Shown here: piece by piece, positions 25,571 to 34,571 of the stretch
Numbering within the stretch: the stretch's first letter is position 1
Layout of the letters: the number at the start of each line of letters is the position of its first letter
Assembly: GCA_016196065.1 (NCBI GenBank)
Contig: JACPYL010000010.1
Location: 744,001 to 808,000 of the forward strand
DNA from: Acidobacteriota bacterium
GTDB taxonomy: Bacteria > Acidobacteriota > Terriglobia > Terriglobales > Acidobacteriaceae
DNA: 64,000 bases
Direction of reading: 5' to 3'
Position numbers and translations under genes: made by a program
Notes under the pieces: model-generated
Database searches by the model: none
Told to the model about the DNA's origin: nothing
What the model saw: the letters and a program-made list of their open reading frames with translations, nothing else

Positions 25571-26898
25571 CCCCCGCGCCCACATTTTTCCGCAGGAACC
25601 GGGGGCGAAGACTCGCTGCACTAGTTCTGCTTGCGAGCGCGATCGCCGCGGCTCAAAGTAATCCATCCGAACATGTTTTTCACGCCTCGCGCGCGGATAT
25701 AGATAAGGCTTTGGCAAGCTTGCACGCAACCTCCCCGGGACGCTTGCCGATTCTGGATGGTTTTGTTGGTCCCGAAGTCTCCGCAGTGGAGAAATATCAG
25801 CGCGCTTACTATCAATACAAACTGGAGATTCGTCCGGTAAACGCCGGAACGATGTCGCTTCGCGTCATCGCTAAAGTTACCGCATGGTATGTCGGCGACA
25901 ACGCCACCCAGGCCGGATATCGCGTCTTACCTTCAAACGGTCGCCTGGAAACTGATCTGGTCGAGCGACTGGAGGAGGCGCTGCAACAAAAATCGGCGAA
26001 TGTTGCAGGGGAAGAAACCAAACCCAGCGCAGGCACGGGCAGGGCGAGTACGGATTCGGCCTTGCCACAAAAGCCTTTTCAAGGCCGTGCTCCGACTCTG
26101 GGCTCGGCAAGCGCAAAGCCTTCTACTTTTGGCCTCGCATTCCCGAACGACCAGTCCGCATCCCGCGTTGGCATGACGCCGCCCAACTCGCGGGAACTGG
26201 CCCAACAGAAACATTTCCAGCAGCTCAGCGAGCAAGCAGCGAATCTGGAAGAAGTCCTTCGCAGTCAGATGCGGCCTAATGATCTTGCGGCTGTTCGAAA
26301 GACCGGGACCTTAGTTCTCGCCAAGCCGATTGATACTGGCGCCGTGCTTTTTCGAGCGGACGCCGAAGACGAATTCAAAGTACTCGAGGAGTCCCTGGGC
26401 TGGGTACACGTTCAGGTCTCCGGTATTTCGCGCGGATGGATTCGCAGGTCGGAGTTAGAAATGCCGGGTGAATCCGTCGCAGTGGAGAGTGCGGGCACTC
26501 AACTTCCCGCAAAATCTCCCGCGCCCGAAACACACGAAGAGACATCGTTATTTCCCGGAGACTGGTCGGCATTGCGCGGACATGTCGTACGAATAACCTG
26601 GGTGCGATCCGGTGCCGGCACTGCATCAGGGAGCGAGGACCGTTTGCTCCTCGCGCGCTCGGTGTTTCGCGACACTTATGGCAGCGTCACCCGGAGCAAC
26701 CTGAAGGTTGACGGTGTCGTGATTGTGATCGACGCCGCCGACGGTGGAATGATCGCGGCTACCAGCGACGCGTTACGGCGTTGGAACACCGGCGCGATCT
26801 CTGACGCAGCTTTTCGAAAAGAGTGTTGGACTGATTCGCCGGAGGCTCTCGGCGAAACTGCGCAGCGCGAGGGTGGCACCAAGTCCCAAAACCAATGA
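25567..26898 (+). CDS. Exported SH3-like domain protein, second gene of ctaB operon
   Basis: A 443-aa protein with export signal LAALVLLASAIAAAQ (about 17-31). ATG 25567 is chosen because it overlaps the previous stop. The N-terminal domain (40-155; YYQYKLEIRPVNAGTMSLRV) resembles the middle domain of the preceding protein, so the two may be divergent paralogues. After a Ser/Pro-rich linker and a coiled-coil-like helix (QKHFQQLSEQAANLEEVLRS) an SH3-like domain follows (about 245-305; LGWVHVQVSGISRGWIRRSE). A C-terminal domain of about 120 residues is not recognised. The ATG of ctaB overlaps its TGA, so all three genes are translationally linked. Confidence 0.7.
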   Translation: MTPAPTFFRRNRGRRLAALVLLASAIAAAQSNPSEHVFHASRADIDKALASLHATSPGRLPILDGFVGPEVSAVEKYQRAYYQYKLEIRPVNAGTMSLRVIAKVTAWYVGDNATQAGYRVLPSNGRLETDLVERLEEALQQKSANVAGEETKPSAGTGRASTDSALPQKPFQGRAPTLGSASAKPSTFGLAFPNDQSASRVGMTPPNSRELAQQKHFQQLSEQAANLEEVLRSQMRPNDLAAVRKTGTLVLAKPIDTGAVLFRADAEDEFKVLEESLGWVHVQVSGISRGWIRRSELEMPGESVAVESAGTQLPAKSPAPETHEETSLFPGDWSALRGHVVRITWVRSGAGTASGSEDRLLLARSVFRDTYGSVTRSNLKVDGVVIVIDAADGGMIAATSDALRRWNTGAISDAAFRKECWTDSPEALGETAQREGGTKSQNQ

Positions 26899-27854
26899 CT
26901 CTCATGGCAGACACTTCACCAGCACTCGTTCATCCTGCGTACCGAATTGACAGTCTCCTGCGTGATTACGCGGAACTGACTAAAGCGCGCATCACCACTC
27001 TGATCGTTGCTACCGCATGGGCAGGATATTTTTTTGGTGCGCACAAATCCAGCGCATCGGCGCTGTCCGCGGGACTGGTTCATGCACTGTTCGGTGTTGG
27101 CTTGGTGTCGAGCGGAACGGCGGCTCTAAACGAAGTACTGGAGTCTGGGGTGGATGCCCGCATGCACCGCACGGCGCAGAGACCGTTGCCAGCGGGACGC
27201 ATGACACGCGCGCACGCTGCCACTGTCGGGACAGTTTTGACTCTTGGAGGCTCACTCTATCTCGCCTTTTTTGCCAATCCACTCACGGGAGCGCTGGTTT
27301 TGTTGACTGCGCTCGTCTATCTCGCGGCCTATACCCCACTCAAACGCGTCTCTCCAGTCTGCACTTTCGTGGGCGCGTTTCCCGGAGCCATGCCAGTTCT
27401 GCTGGGCTGGACGGCGGCTCGCGGGCGCGTGGAAATCGAAGCCTTGATACTTTTCGGAATCATGTTCGTCTGGCAGTTTCCGCATTTTCTTTCCATCGCA
27501 TGGCTCTACCGCGAGGACTACGCGCGTGGTGAGATCCGCATGCTGCCCGTGGTCGATGCCGATGGGCAATCCACCGTGTGGCGTATTTTGGCGTACTCCG
27601 GCGTTCTCATTCCCGTGAGCATTTTGCCTGTCGCGATGGGAATGGCGGGCCGCGCGTATTTGATTGGCGCGGTTCTGATGGGCGCTGCGCTGTTCCGGGT
27701 TTCACTAGGAATGGCGTATCCGAGATTGCCTGCCACGGCGGCCGCGTCCAAACCTTCGGCCCGTCGCTTGTTGCGCGCAACAATCATCTATCTACCATTT
27801 CTGTTCGGCCTTATGATGGCCAACTCGGTTTCCGCCCTGTCCCATTCCCGTTAA
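26895..27854 (+). CDS. ctaB: Protoheme IX farnesyltransferase (haem O synthase)
   Basis: A 319-aa UbiA-superfamily integral membrane enzyme that adds a farnesyl group to haem b to make haem O, the cofactor (or haem A precursor) for heme-copper oxidases. Nine hydrophobic helices are visible. The first prenyl-diphosphate motif is NEVLESGVDARM with MHRTAQRPLPAG, and the second is YREDYARGEIRMLP. Its start overlaps the preceding stop (ATGA). It is divergent from the oxidase operon on the same island, so the island carries its own cofactor enzyme. No haem A synthase (ctaA) gene is in the window. Confidence 0.95.
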   Translation: MTLMADTSPALVHPAYRIDSLLRDYAELTKARITTLIVATAWAGYFFGAHKSSASALSAGLVHALFGVGLVSSGTAALNEVLESGVDARMHRTAQRPLPAGRMTRAHAATVGTVLTLGGSLYLAFFANPLTGALVLLTALVYLAAYTPLKRVSPVCTFVGAFPGAMPVLLGWTAARGRVEIEALILFGIMFVWQFPHFLSIAWLYREDYARGEIRMLPVVDADGQSTVWRILAYSGVLIPVSILPVAMGMAGRAYLIGAVLMGAALFRVSLGMAYPRLPATAAASKPSARRLLRATIIYLPFLFGLMMANSVSALSHSR

Positions 27855-28078
27855 CGCGAACTGGCTAAGCGAGTCACTGCGGGCGGATACGGGCAATCGA
27901 AGTTAGAATGTCCAACTGTTGTGAACAGATGGGAAGAGAAGTCCGCTCTCCGACGGGACGCTGTACGCTCCCAAGTTATCGACGTACTCAAAGCACAGAT
28001 GAAGAGGAGAGCGGCAATGTAATGGGAGCCACGTACGGGAAAGCAGAGCAGGATGGCTAGGCCGTCGCTTCCTTGAGC

Positions 28079-28094
28079 TGATACCAGTGATACC
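28079..28094 (+). repeat. Paired TGATACC words near attR
   Basis: TGATACC at 28079-28085 and 28088-28094, about 140 bp inside attR. The word CTGATACCAG here (28078-28087) is identical to 1681-1690 beside attL. They may be arm-type recombinase sites. Confidence 0.4.
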
Positions 28095-28234
28095 GTTTTC
28101 GTGGGAAATGCAGTCGATTAGAGAAATTCCAGAAACTGCGCCTGAAGCTCAGATTCGCTTGTAACCCTCTTAATGACAGGGTATTATCGCGGAAGTGTAG
28201 TGTTCATCGAGACTTGCAGGTAACGGCAGCAAGA

Positions 28235-28259
28235 GAATCCCACTCTCTCCGCCAGTTTT
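28235..28259 (+). repeat. attR, 25-bp core direct repeat
   Basis: A perfect copy of 1619-1643. Upstream of it the sequence does not resemble tRNA-Ser, so only the last 17 tRNA bases were duplicated, as expected for the displaced end after integration. Confidence 0.88.
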
Positions 28260-28298
28260 TCTTGCGCAAACTAGGGCGCTAATCACTGGACAGCTCGC

Positions 28299-29675
28299 CT
28301 ACTGTACTGAAATCTCGCCCATGTCGTACCATCCGTCCTCTTGCCGCCCTGCAATCGCCAGGCGAATCGCTGGTTTTCTTGTGCGCGGATCGAGCAACGC
28401 CACCCGTAGATGATATTTCCCCGGCTTTAGCTCGTGAGGTACGGGCAATGTGTTCTCATAGACCGAGTCTCCCGGCAGCCATTGCCGGACGTCGGCATCA
28501 AGGGGCACAACCGCGTCCCCGATTTTGAGTGCCAGCACGAAATTGCGGTACACCGGCGCAATCCCTGCATTGAACCACCACATATTCACGGGAATCATCG
28601 CACCACGGTTTACTTGCGAGGGATACTCCAGTTTCTTCAAAACAAATCGATAGCCGATCTGTTTTTGAAACTCGCCAAATGCGGCCTTCCACTCCGGGGG
28701 AATAGGGCTCGACTTCAGGTTAATCGTCGAAGCATGCCATCGCAGTGCCTGGTCGAGAATCGGTTTCAGAGAAAAATTCCAGCGCTTCCATGATTCCGGC
28801 ACGCCGCACGTTTCAAGCGCCACCGGAGCGGTTCGCCAGACTTCTTGCAGCTTTCCCCGCGCGATCTGCTGCGGATACAAGTCGAGCATGTGCGCGAAAT
28901 TCTTCCCAGGACGCCCCATGTCGCCCCAGCAGTCCAGTCGCCAACCCGCACCCTGTTTCGTGCCGTAGATGAGAGCAGGCAACTCGTCGAAATTCATCAG
29001 CAACGGCGTGTGCGGGAAAGCATGAATATAGAGATCGATGAACTGTTGCTGGACGGCCCAATCCGGCAGGTACGGCCCCCATCCTTCACCCCAGTATCCG
29101 ACCGTCGAAATATCCACATGGTTCAGGTCCGGATGCCCGTCGTAGCGCTTACCGAACTCGGTAATGATCGCGTTCCATGTCCTGACATAAGTCGCGTCGG
29201 CCGAATCGGGAGACCAGATGTCCCCATCCTTATCTTCCGGCTTGTTCGCCCGCCGTGCGCCGGACTTGCGATACCACTCCGGCAGGGGATGGTGATTGTC
29301 ATACGGCATGAGGCGAACGCCGAGCGTCTGCCCATGACGCTGCGCTTCGGCCAGCGCGGAGTCGATAATTTCCCAACGATAATGTCCCGGCTCCGGCTCC
29401 AGCTGAGACCAGAACCAGCGCAAGTAAGCAACGCTCGACCCTGGGAAATCGACAGTACCTGCGGGCGCATCGGGGAGCGCAGCCTCCGGCCCAACCTCGG
29501 ACCAGGTGACGCCTTCATTCAACGCTTGCCCGGAAAATCGGTTGAACGTCTCAATCCCCATGCCGGGATTGATCAATACGTCGTCGATTTCCGTCGGACG
29601 TACAACGGTATTCTGCGCGGCGGCGTGCAATACGCAGAACAGAAGGAAAGAAAAGAAAAAGGGAGCATTCCTCAA
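28299..29675 (-). CDS. Secreted DUF4832-like TIM-barrel glycosidase-like protein
   Basis: The catalytic-looking domain (about 25-330) resembles GH42/DUF4832-style TIM barrels: LRWFWSQLEPEPGHYRWEII, TLGVRLMPY and VGYWGEGWG with a candidate catalytic Glu. A C-terminal beta domain (about 335-458; PVPHELKPGKYHLRVALLDP) matches the DUF4832 tail. The signal peptide RNAPFFFSFLLFCVLHAAAQ is preceded in frame by TTG at 29675 with GGGG-type ribosome site about 10 nt upstream; no in-frame ATG exists before it, and the GTG at 29807 would put about 44 residues ahead of the signal. This gives 458 aa. It follows a broken TonB receptor gene on the same strand. Substrate unknown; sugar polymer is likely from context. 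Confidence 0.72.
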   Translation of the reverse strand: MRNAPFFFSFLLFCVLHAAAQNTVVRPTEIDDVLINPGMGIETFNRFSGQALNEGVTWSEVGPEAALPDAPAGTVDFPGSSVAYLRWFWSQLEPEPGHYRWEIIDSALAEAQRHGQTLGVRLMPYDNHHPLPEWYRKSGARRANKPEDKDGDIWSPDSADATYVRTWNAIITEFGKRYDGHPDLNHVDISTVGYWGEGWGPYLPDWAVQQQFIDLYIHAFPHTPLLMNFDELPALIYGTKQGAGWRLDCWGDMGRPGKNFAHMLDLYPQQIARGKLQEVWRTAPVALETCGVPESWKRWNFSLKPILDQALRWHASTINLKSSPIPPEWKAAFGEFQKQIGYRFVLKKLEYPSQVNRGAMIPVNMWWFNAGIAPVYRNFVLALKIGDAVVPLDADVRQWLPGDSVYENTLPVPHELKPGKYHLRVALLDPRTRKPAIRLAIAGRQEDGWYDMGEISVQ

Positions 29676-29788
29676 TTTTCCATCACCCCTCAAGTATCGA
29701 TTATGCTTGCCAATCACTAGGCAGAACGCTTCGTCTGTGGATGCCTCTTGGAACAAACGCAAACTCGCTCCGGCTTTACCAGAAACTA

Positions 29789-29831
29789 CTGCGGGAGTTT
29801 GGTCCACGAACTATGGACCAAACTCCCGCAG
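29789..29831 (-). terminator. Perfect 18-bp hairpin between receptor and DUF4832 gene
   Basis: An 18-bp inverted repeat (arms 29789-29806 and 29814-29831) with a 7-nt loop lies downstream of the receptor gene and upstream of the DUF4832 gene, in their transcription direction. There is no T-run after it on either strand, so it is not a standard intrinsic terminator. mRNA processing, stabilisation or attenuation are possible. Confidence 0.5.
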
Positions 29832-29866
29832 CGAGACATGCCTCTCATTTCAACGCCGAAACAAAC

Positions 29867-32800
29867 TCAGAAACGATACTTCAAACCGAACTGGATCTGA
29901 CGCATCGGTATCGCAAGCGACTGGATGACGCCCGCGGTGTCATCGTCGATGAAATTGTCCGGCTGCGAAAAATTCGGATGGTTTAATGCGTTGAAGAGCT
30001 CCGCGCGGAACTCGATGCGCTGCGTTTCCGTTATGGCAAACTCTTTACGCAACGACCAATCGAAAACATTTTGACCCGGCCCGACCAACGTGTTTCGCCC
30101 TGCGTTACCGAAGGCAAATGCATCGTCCGGCAGCACAGAAAACGCGCTCGTGTCGAACCAGTGAGCGGGAGTGCGCTGGCCCCTCGACAGATTGCCGTCC
30201 CTGAGTTGGTCCGGACGCGGTATGCCTTGCGTGCCGGTGTTGGAGGAGTCGTCGTTTTGATAGGCGGAGAAGGGGAATCCACTCGCCAGAGTGTAAATGC
30301 CTCCGACGTGCCATCCACCGAGAACCGCATCCAGCACGCGATTGCTCGAATGAGAGTGGCTGCCGCCAAACGGGATTTCATAGTCGAAGCTGAGGACCCA
30401 TCGCAGTGTTTGATCGAAGTCAGCTCGCCCGCGCTCGGCTGCCAGGTTGTAAGAGTTCTGGGCGAAGGGCGCGGCGCAGCAGATTTCGGGCAAATCGTTG
30501 ATGGCTTTGCTGTAGGTGAACGAACTTAGAAAGTAGAGACCGTGACTGGCATGTTTCTCGGCCTTAACCTGTAACGAATGATAGTTTGAGTTTGCGATGT
30601 TTGTAATCGCAGTGAATCCGCCGAACTGCGGGAGGGGCCGACGCGGCTGGACGTCCCCCGGGCCCGGCTCTTGGATTTGGTTTGGATCCGTGACGCCCTG
30701 CAGGTGCGTGCCCTTTGAACCAGCGTACGCGACTTCAAGGCTGATCGATCCGGGCAAGGAATGCTGCACGGCGAGGTTCCAGCTTTGGTAGTAAGGCGTG
30801 CGTAAGCGCGAGTCGACGCTGGTCACACCGGGGTTGACTGCCTGGCTTGGATCGAGCGTGGGAAAACCCTGCGACACCGTGAATGCCGGCGTGTCCCCGT
30901 TGATAAAAAGAGGCTCATAAAAGAACGGCAGGTTATAGGCAAGCTGCAATGGGGCAGCGGTTCGAATTTCCTGCCCGCTAAAGAATATGCCGTAGGCCCC
31001 GCGAATCACCTGTTTTCGCGCTGGCTGTCGGCGACCATGCAAAGCCGAGTCGTGGCGAGAAGTTCGCTTTGTCGACGTTCACCAGGCCTCTTGAAGCGCC
31101 ATTTGATCCCGCCGCGATTAGAGTCCCTGTCGCATAGTCGAAATTGCTTTGCCGGTTGTTGGCCTCGACAGTGGGTGAGAAGTAGTCGTAGCGAACGCCC
31201 AGATTCAGGGTCAGGCGGTGCGTTACTTTCCAATCGTCTTGCACGAACAGAGCCGGCACATGTTGCCGGTTGTAGAGGCCAATGACGGTTGAGATGTTGG
31301 CCCGGCTCGGCATCCCCAGCAACATGTCCGCCAGCGAACTGCCGCTGTACTGGCCGTTAAATCCGAACTGACCTCGCGGAGCGGCCTCCTGCGAGATATT
31401 GAACTTGCTCCATCGCAGCTCCCCTCCAATTTTGATCGTGTGCGCGTGGTGCACCAGGGTGAGCGAGTCCGTGATTTGCCGTTCTTCACTGGACAGAATC
31501 GTAGGAGCAAAGCGCGGATCTCCGATCCTGGCGAAGCGGCTAGGAGCGAATAAGGTCAAACCGTTCACACGAGGATCGTCAGGCACTCCGGGAACCCGCA
31601 GATCTTCCGAAGGGAGTTGTGTGCCATCGACGGGGACTCCGCGCCGTACGTGGACGTGATTGAAGCCGATGCGGAGTTCATTGACTATCGTGGGCGTGAA
31701 CGTGCGCGTGTATCCGAATGAGGTGCCGTAGGTGTTTTCATGGCCTACGCCGGTGCTGGAATTCCCGCCATTCGCCAGCCCTGGCAGCGGAGCCGGCCGA
31801 ATATCCGTTCTTCTGCTCATCGAATAGCGCAGAAAGAATTGATTGCTCTGCGAAGGGTTGTAGTCCGCGCGACCGTCCCCCTGATTGATGCCGTCCTGCT
31901 CAATCGGGAAAATGATGTACCGATGAGCCCCGGTGTCAGGATCCACAAAATTGCCCTCCGGATACAGATTCATGAAGGCCTGCGAGATCGGGTCAATCTG
32001 ATCCTGCGGAATGATATTTCCTGGAAATGGAATACCGGTCGCCGGGTCTACAATCGTCGGCTCTCCTTCCGCGGAAAAATTTCCCGCGCGTTCGTCCGCT
32101 GTGGGCACGCGCGAATTCCAGTTCAACGGGTTCCGGATCCGTGTTCCCTGATAGTCTCCGAACCAGAAAAGCTTGTTCTTGATGACCGCTCCGCCCAGGG
32201 TTCCGCCGAATTGATTTTGTTTGAAAGATGCTTTCTTGTCGGTAGGAAGTTCGAAAAAATCGCGCGCGTCGAGCGCGGAATTTCTGAAAAACTCGAACAC
32301 GGTGCCGTGATAGGAATTCGTTCCGGACTTGATGATTGCGTTGACCACCGCTCCGCCGCTTCGCCCAAATTCTGCCGAATAGCTGTTGGTCTGAAGCTTG
32401 AATTCCTGAATCGCGTCGACGTTTGTGCGCAACACGACGCCACCGTTGTCGTTGGAATTATTGTCGATTCCATCGAGAAGGAAATTGTTCAACGTCCCGC
32501 GGGTGCCGTTCGCGACAAAACTGTTTTGCCCGCCCGTGCTGCTGCCGCCCGAGTTGCCGTTGGTCCCTGAACTGGTACGGACCACGCCCGTACTCAAGGT
32601 CGCAAGCTGGATGTAGTCGCGCCCATTCAGCGGCAGTTCGGTGATTTGCGTCCCCATGATGACCTGCCCCAACGAAGATGTGTCCGTTTGAATCGTTGGC
32701 GTTTCGGCGATAACCTCCATGGTTTCGGACACCGCACCGACCGCCATGGCGAAATCCATTCGCAAGCGGTCCTGCACATTGAGCGTGATCGTGGTGCGTG

Positions 32801-33062
32801 TCTGCGTCTTGAAGCCTGGGGCCCCTGCGACCACCCTGTAGTTGCCCGGACGCAGTGGCGGCGAGACGTAGTCTCCCGTCGCATCGGCCTGAGTCTTTGT
32901 CGTCGCGTTCGTATTGATCTCGACAAACGTGATCGAGGCCGACGCAACTCCGGCACCCTGGCTATCGCGCACGCTGCCTGCAATGACGCCCGTATCGACC
33001 TGCGCAAAGCCCACCGCACACATCGCAAAGCAAAACAGACCGACCACCAAAATTCGTCGCAT
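29867..33062 (-). pseudogene. TonB-dependent receptor with carboxypeptidase-regulatory-like domain, broken by one frameshift
   Basis: An Oar/CarboxypepD-reg-type TonB-dependent outer-membrane receptor of about 1065 aa split into two frames. The 5' part (from ATG 33062) has signal peptide MRRILVVGLFCFAMCAVGFA, the regulatory-like domain (about 25-105), the plug (ELPLNGRDYIQLATLSTGVV) and half of the barrel. Near 31009-31010 one extra C (G on the coding strand) shifts the frame: the 5' frame stops at 30978. The other frame continues with VIRGAYGIFFSGQEI to the proper barrel end QFGLKYRF at 29867. Removing one base restores a continuous protein, so this is a recent inactivation, a sequencing error or, less likely, programmed frameshifting. 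The upstream region carries a TTACTTTCTTT-type motif. Confidence 0.85.
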
Positions 33063-33332
33063 CCGAAACCCCCACTCCATGGAAGATTGAAGAATCTACG
33101 CATTAAACCATAGATTAGAAAGAATACGAAGGCTAAAGGAAAAATAAACAAAGAAAAGAGCGATCTTGGCTGTTAAAACACTGGCCATCAAGCAGGCAAA
33201 AAAGAAAGTAAAAGAAAGTCGCTCTCTTGAAGGACGCTGCCCAAGCGCCAACTCAGGATCAGATATCACCGCTGGTGTCGGAACATCTGCCCAATCATCG
33301 TTAAGAAGATCGCTGAAGAATTGGGTATGAAC
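33063..33332. other. Intergenic region with TTACTTTC-type motifs
   Basis: About 270 bp upstream of the receptor gene and downstream of the MFS gene. On the minus strand GACTTTCTTTTACTTTCTTTTT (19-base core at 33199-33217) repeats ACTTTCTTTT twice. This is similar to the motif before agaS and the second receptor. No gene is seen. Confidence 0.4.
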
Positions 33333-34571
33333 CTAGGCTTCCGGAGAAGCACTGGAGACGGAGTAAACGGCAGCAGCACCCAGGAGGGCCCCGACCGCCA
33401 TGATTTTCCAGGCCAGATCATAGCTGTGTTGCGCGTCGAAAATTCTTCCCACCATCCACGGGGCACCCCACTGACCGAGGGAGTATCCCATGATGATTAA
33501 AGCCAGAAGCTTGCCCAGCGACTCGGTCCCGAAACACTCGGCGACGACAAGAGGAATCAGCATGTAGTCGGCGCCCATCGAAAAGCCAAACGCGACTGTG
33601 AATATCCAAAGAACGACGGGGCCGTGAGCAACGCCCAGCAGCAAGACAGAGGCTCCGATCAAAGAGTAGAAGAGAGCCATGATGTTCTTCTTGGAAAAAC
33701 GGTCTGCCATGTAACCAACCAACACCCGGCCCGCCAGACTTGAGACGAGCAGCACGCTCAAAAATTGAGAGGCACCACCCGCGGAATACCCTCGGTCGCG
33801 AAGGAAGAGGATGTAGTGTTGAATGACGGCGCCGATCGCGCCCACGACCAGCGCCGATCCCAGCACAATCAGCCAGAAATTCCTGGAATGCAACGCAGCG
33901 CCCACTTCTTTCGAAGCGGTTCCTGTGATGGCAGGGCCTTTTTCTCGAAGCGTGGCTCCATCGGGAAAGAGGCCCAGGTCAGCGGGGCTGGAGCGCGTAA
34001 TCCAAATCCCAGTTGGGAAAAGAAACACCATGATCAGCAGGCCGACGGCCTCGAGAGCGTGACGCCATCCGAACCTTTGGATCAGAAAGGTGGTCAGCGG
34101 AGGAGCAACGACTCCGCCCAGTCCCAGCCCGAGGTACGCATATCCCATCGCGCGTCCCCGCAACTTGCGAAACCAGCGAGCGACGAGAACCTGATTTGCG
34201 ATCGGTCCCGCCAACACAAAACCCAGAACTTCCATGATGCAAAGGAGTTCGTAATGCCAGAATCTGGTCATGGATCCCATCAGCAAAAGAGAGACTCCGA
34301 TGAAGCCCACTCCAGTGAGAATGATCCAGCGTGCGCCAATGCGATCGATGAGCGCGCCAGCCAGCAACCCGCTTGGTAATCCGATGGCCAGCATGCCCAG
34401 GAAGAATCCTTGGGTTACTTGCGAACGAGTAAAGCCCAAGGCCTCGATAAAGGCAGGATAGAAAACCGGGAAGCCATAAAAAATGATTCCCACCACGAAG
34501 AACAGGTTGAGAAAGGCCGCGGCAACAATCCACCAGCCGTAAAAGATGGGAGTTGCTTGGGGTTTCGTCAT
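33333..34571 (-). CDS. MFS transporter
   Basis: A 412-aa protein with 12 predicted helices and the MFS loop motif between helices 2 and 3 (GALIDRIGARW), repeated in the second half (GYMADRFSKKN). It resembles the oxalate/formate antiporter-type or monocarboxylate-type MFS branch (FYGWWIVAAAFLNLFFVVG). ATG 34571 is chosen because it overlaps the TGA of the upstream acetyltransferase gene (ATGA); the frame to 34718 runs inside that gene. The substrate is unknown. With aldonate and keto-acid enzymes on the opposite strand, a carboxylate is reasonable but inferred. Confidence 0.88.
   Translation of the reverse strand: MTKPQATPIFYGWWIVAAAFLNLFFVVGIIFYGFPVFYPAFIEALGFTRSQVTQGFFLGMLAIGLPSGLLAGALIDRIGARWIILTGVGFIGVSLLLMGSMTRFWHYELLCIMEVLGFVLAGPIANQVLVARWFRKLRGRAMGYAYLGLGLGGVVAPPLTTFLIQRFGWRHALEAVGLLIMVFLFPTGIWITRSSPADLGLFPDGATLREKGPAITGTASKEVGAALHSRNFWLIVLGSALVVGAIGAVIQHYILFLRDRGYSAGGASQFLSVLLVSSLAGRVLVGYMADRFSKKNIMALFYSLIGASVLLLGVAHGPVVLWIFTVAFGFSMGADYMLIPLVVAECFGTESLGKLLALIIMGYSLGQWGAPWMVGRIFDAQHSYDLAWKIMAVGALLGAAAVYSVSSASPEA

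Larger units (their letters stand above)
1619..28259. mobile_element. 26.6-kb genomic island integrated at tRNA-Ser
   Basis: Seen directly: a perfect 25-bp direct repeat at 1619-1643 (3' end of tRNA-Ser plus TTTT) and 28235-28259, and a tyrosine integrase gene starting 75 bp after the tRNA. This is the classical arrangement of tRNA-targeted integrative elements. Cargo: an SBBP beta-propeller protein, a Rhs operon, a parallel-beta-helix protein, a degenerate lipase-like protein and a complete cytochrome oxidase module with haem O synthase. No relaxase, phage structural gene or excisionase is recognisable, so it is probably not self-transmissible. It may be composite: the exopolymer/toxin-like left half and the respiratory right half need not have arrived together. 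Confidence 0.85.
27855..28298. other. Intergenic region containing island right end
   Basis: No coding frame is credible. The stretch contains the paired TGATACC words (28079-28094) and the attR core (28235-28259). The flank after 28259 is presumed to be the original sequence downstream of tRNA-Ser before insertion. Confidence 0.55.

Noticed and set aside
1619-28259. Prophage or conjugative element
   Set aside because: No capsid, tail, lysis, relaxase or type IV secretion genes are present, so the element is called a genomic island only.
28845-29720. 291-aa plus-strand open frame opposite the DUF4832-like gene
   Set aside because: Antisense to a protein with clear barrel motifs and signal peptide; no own features.
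31740-32570. 276-aa plus-strand open frame opposite the receptor
   Set aside because: Composition follows the receptor on the other strand; no domain seen.
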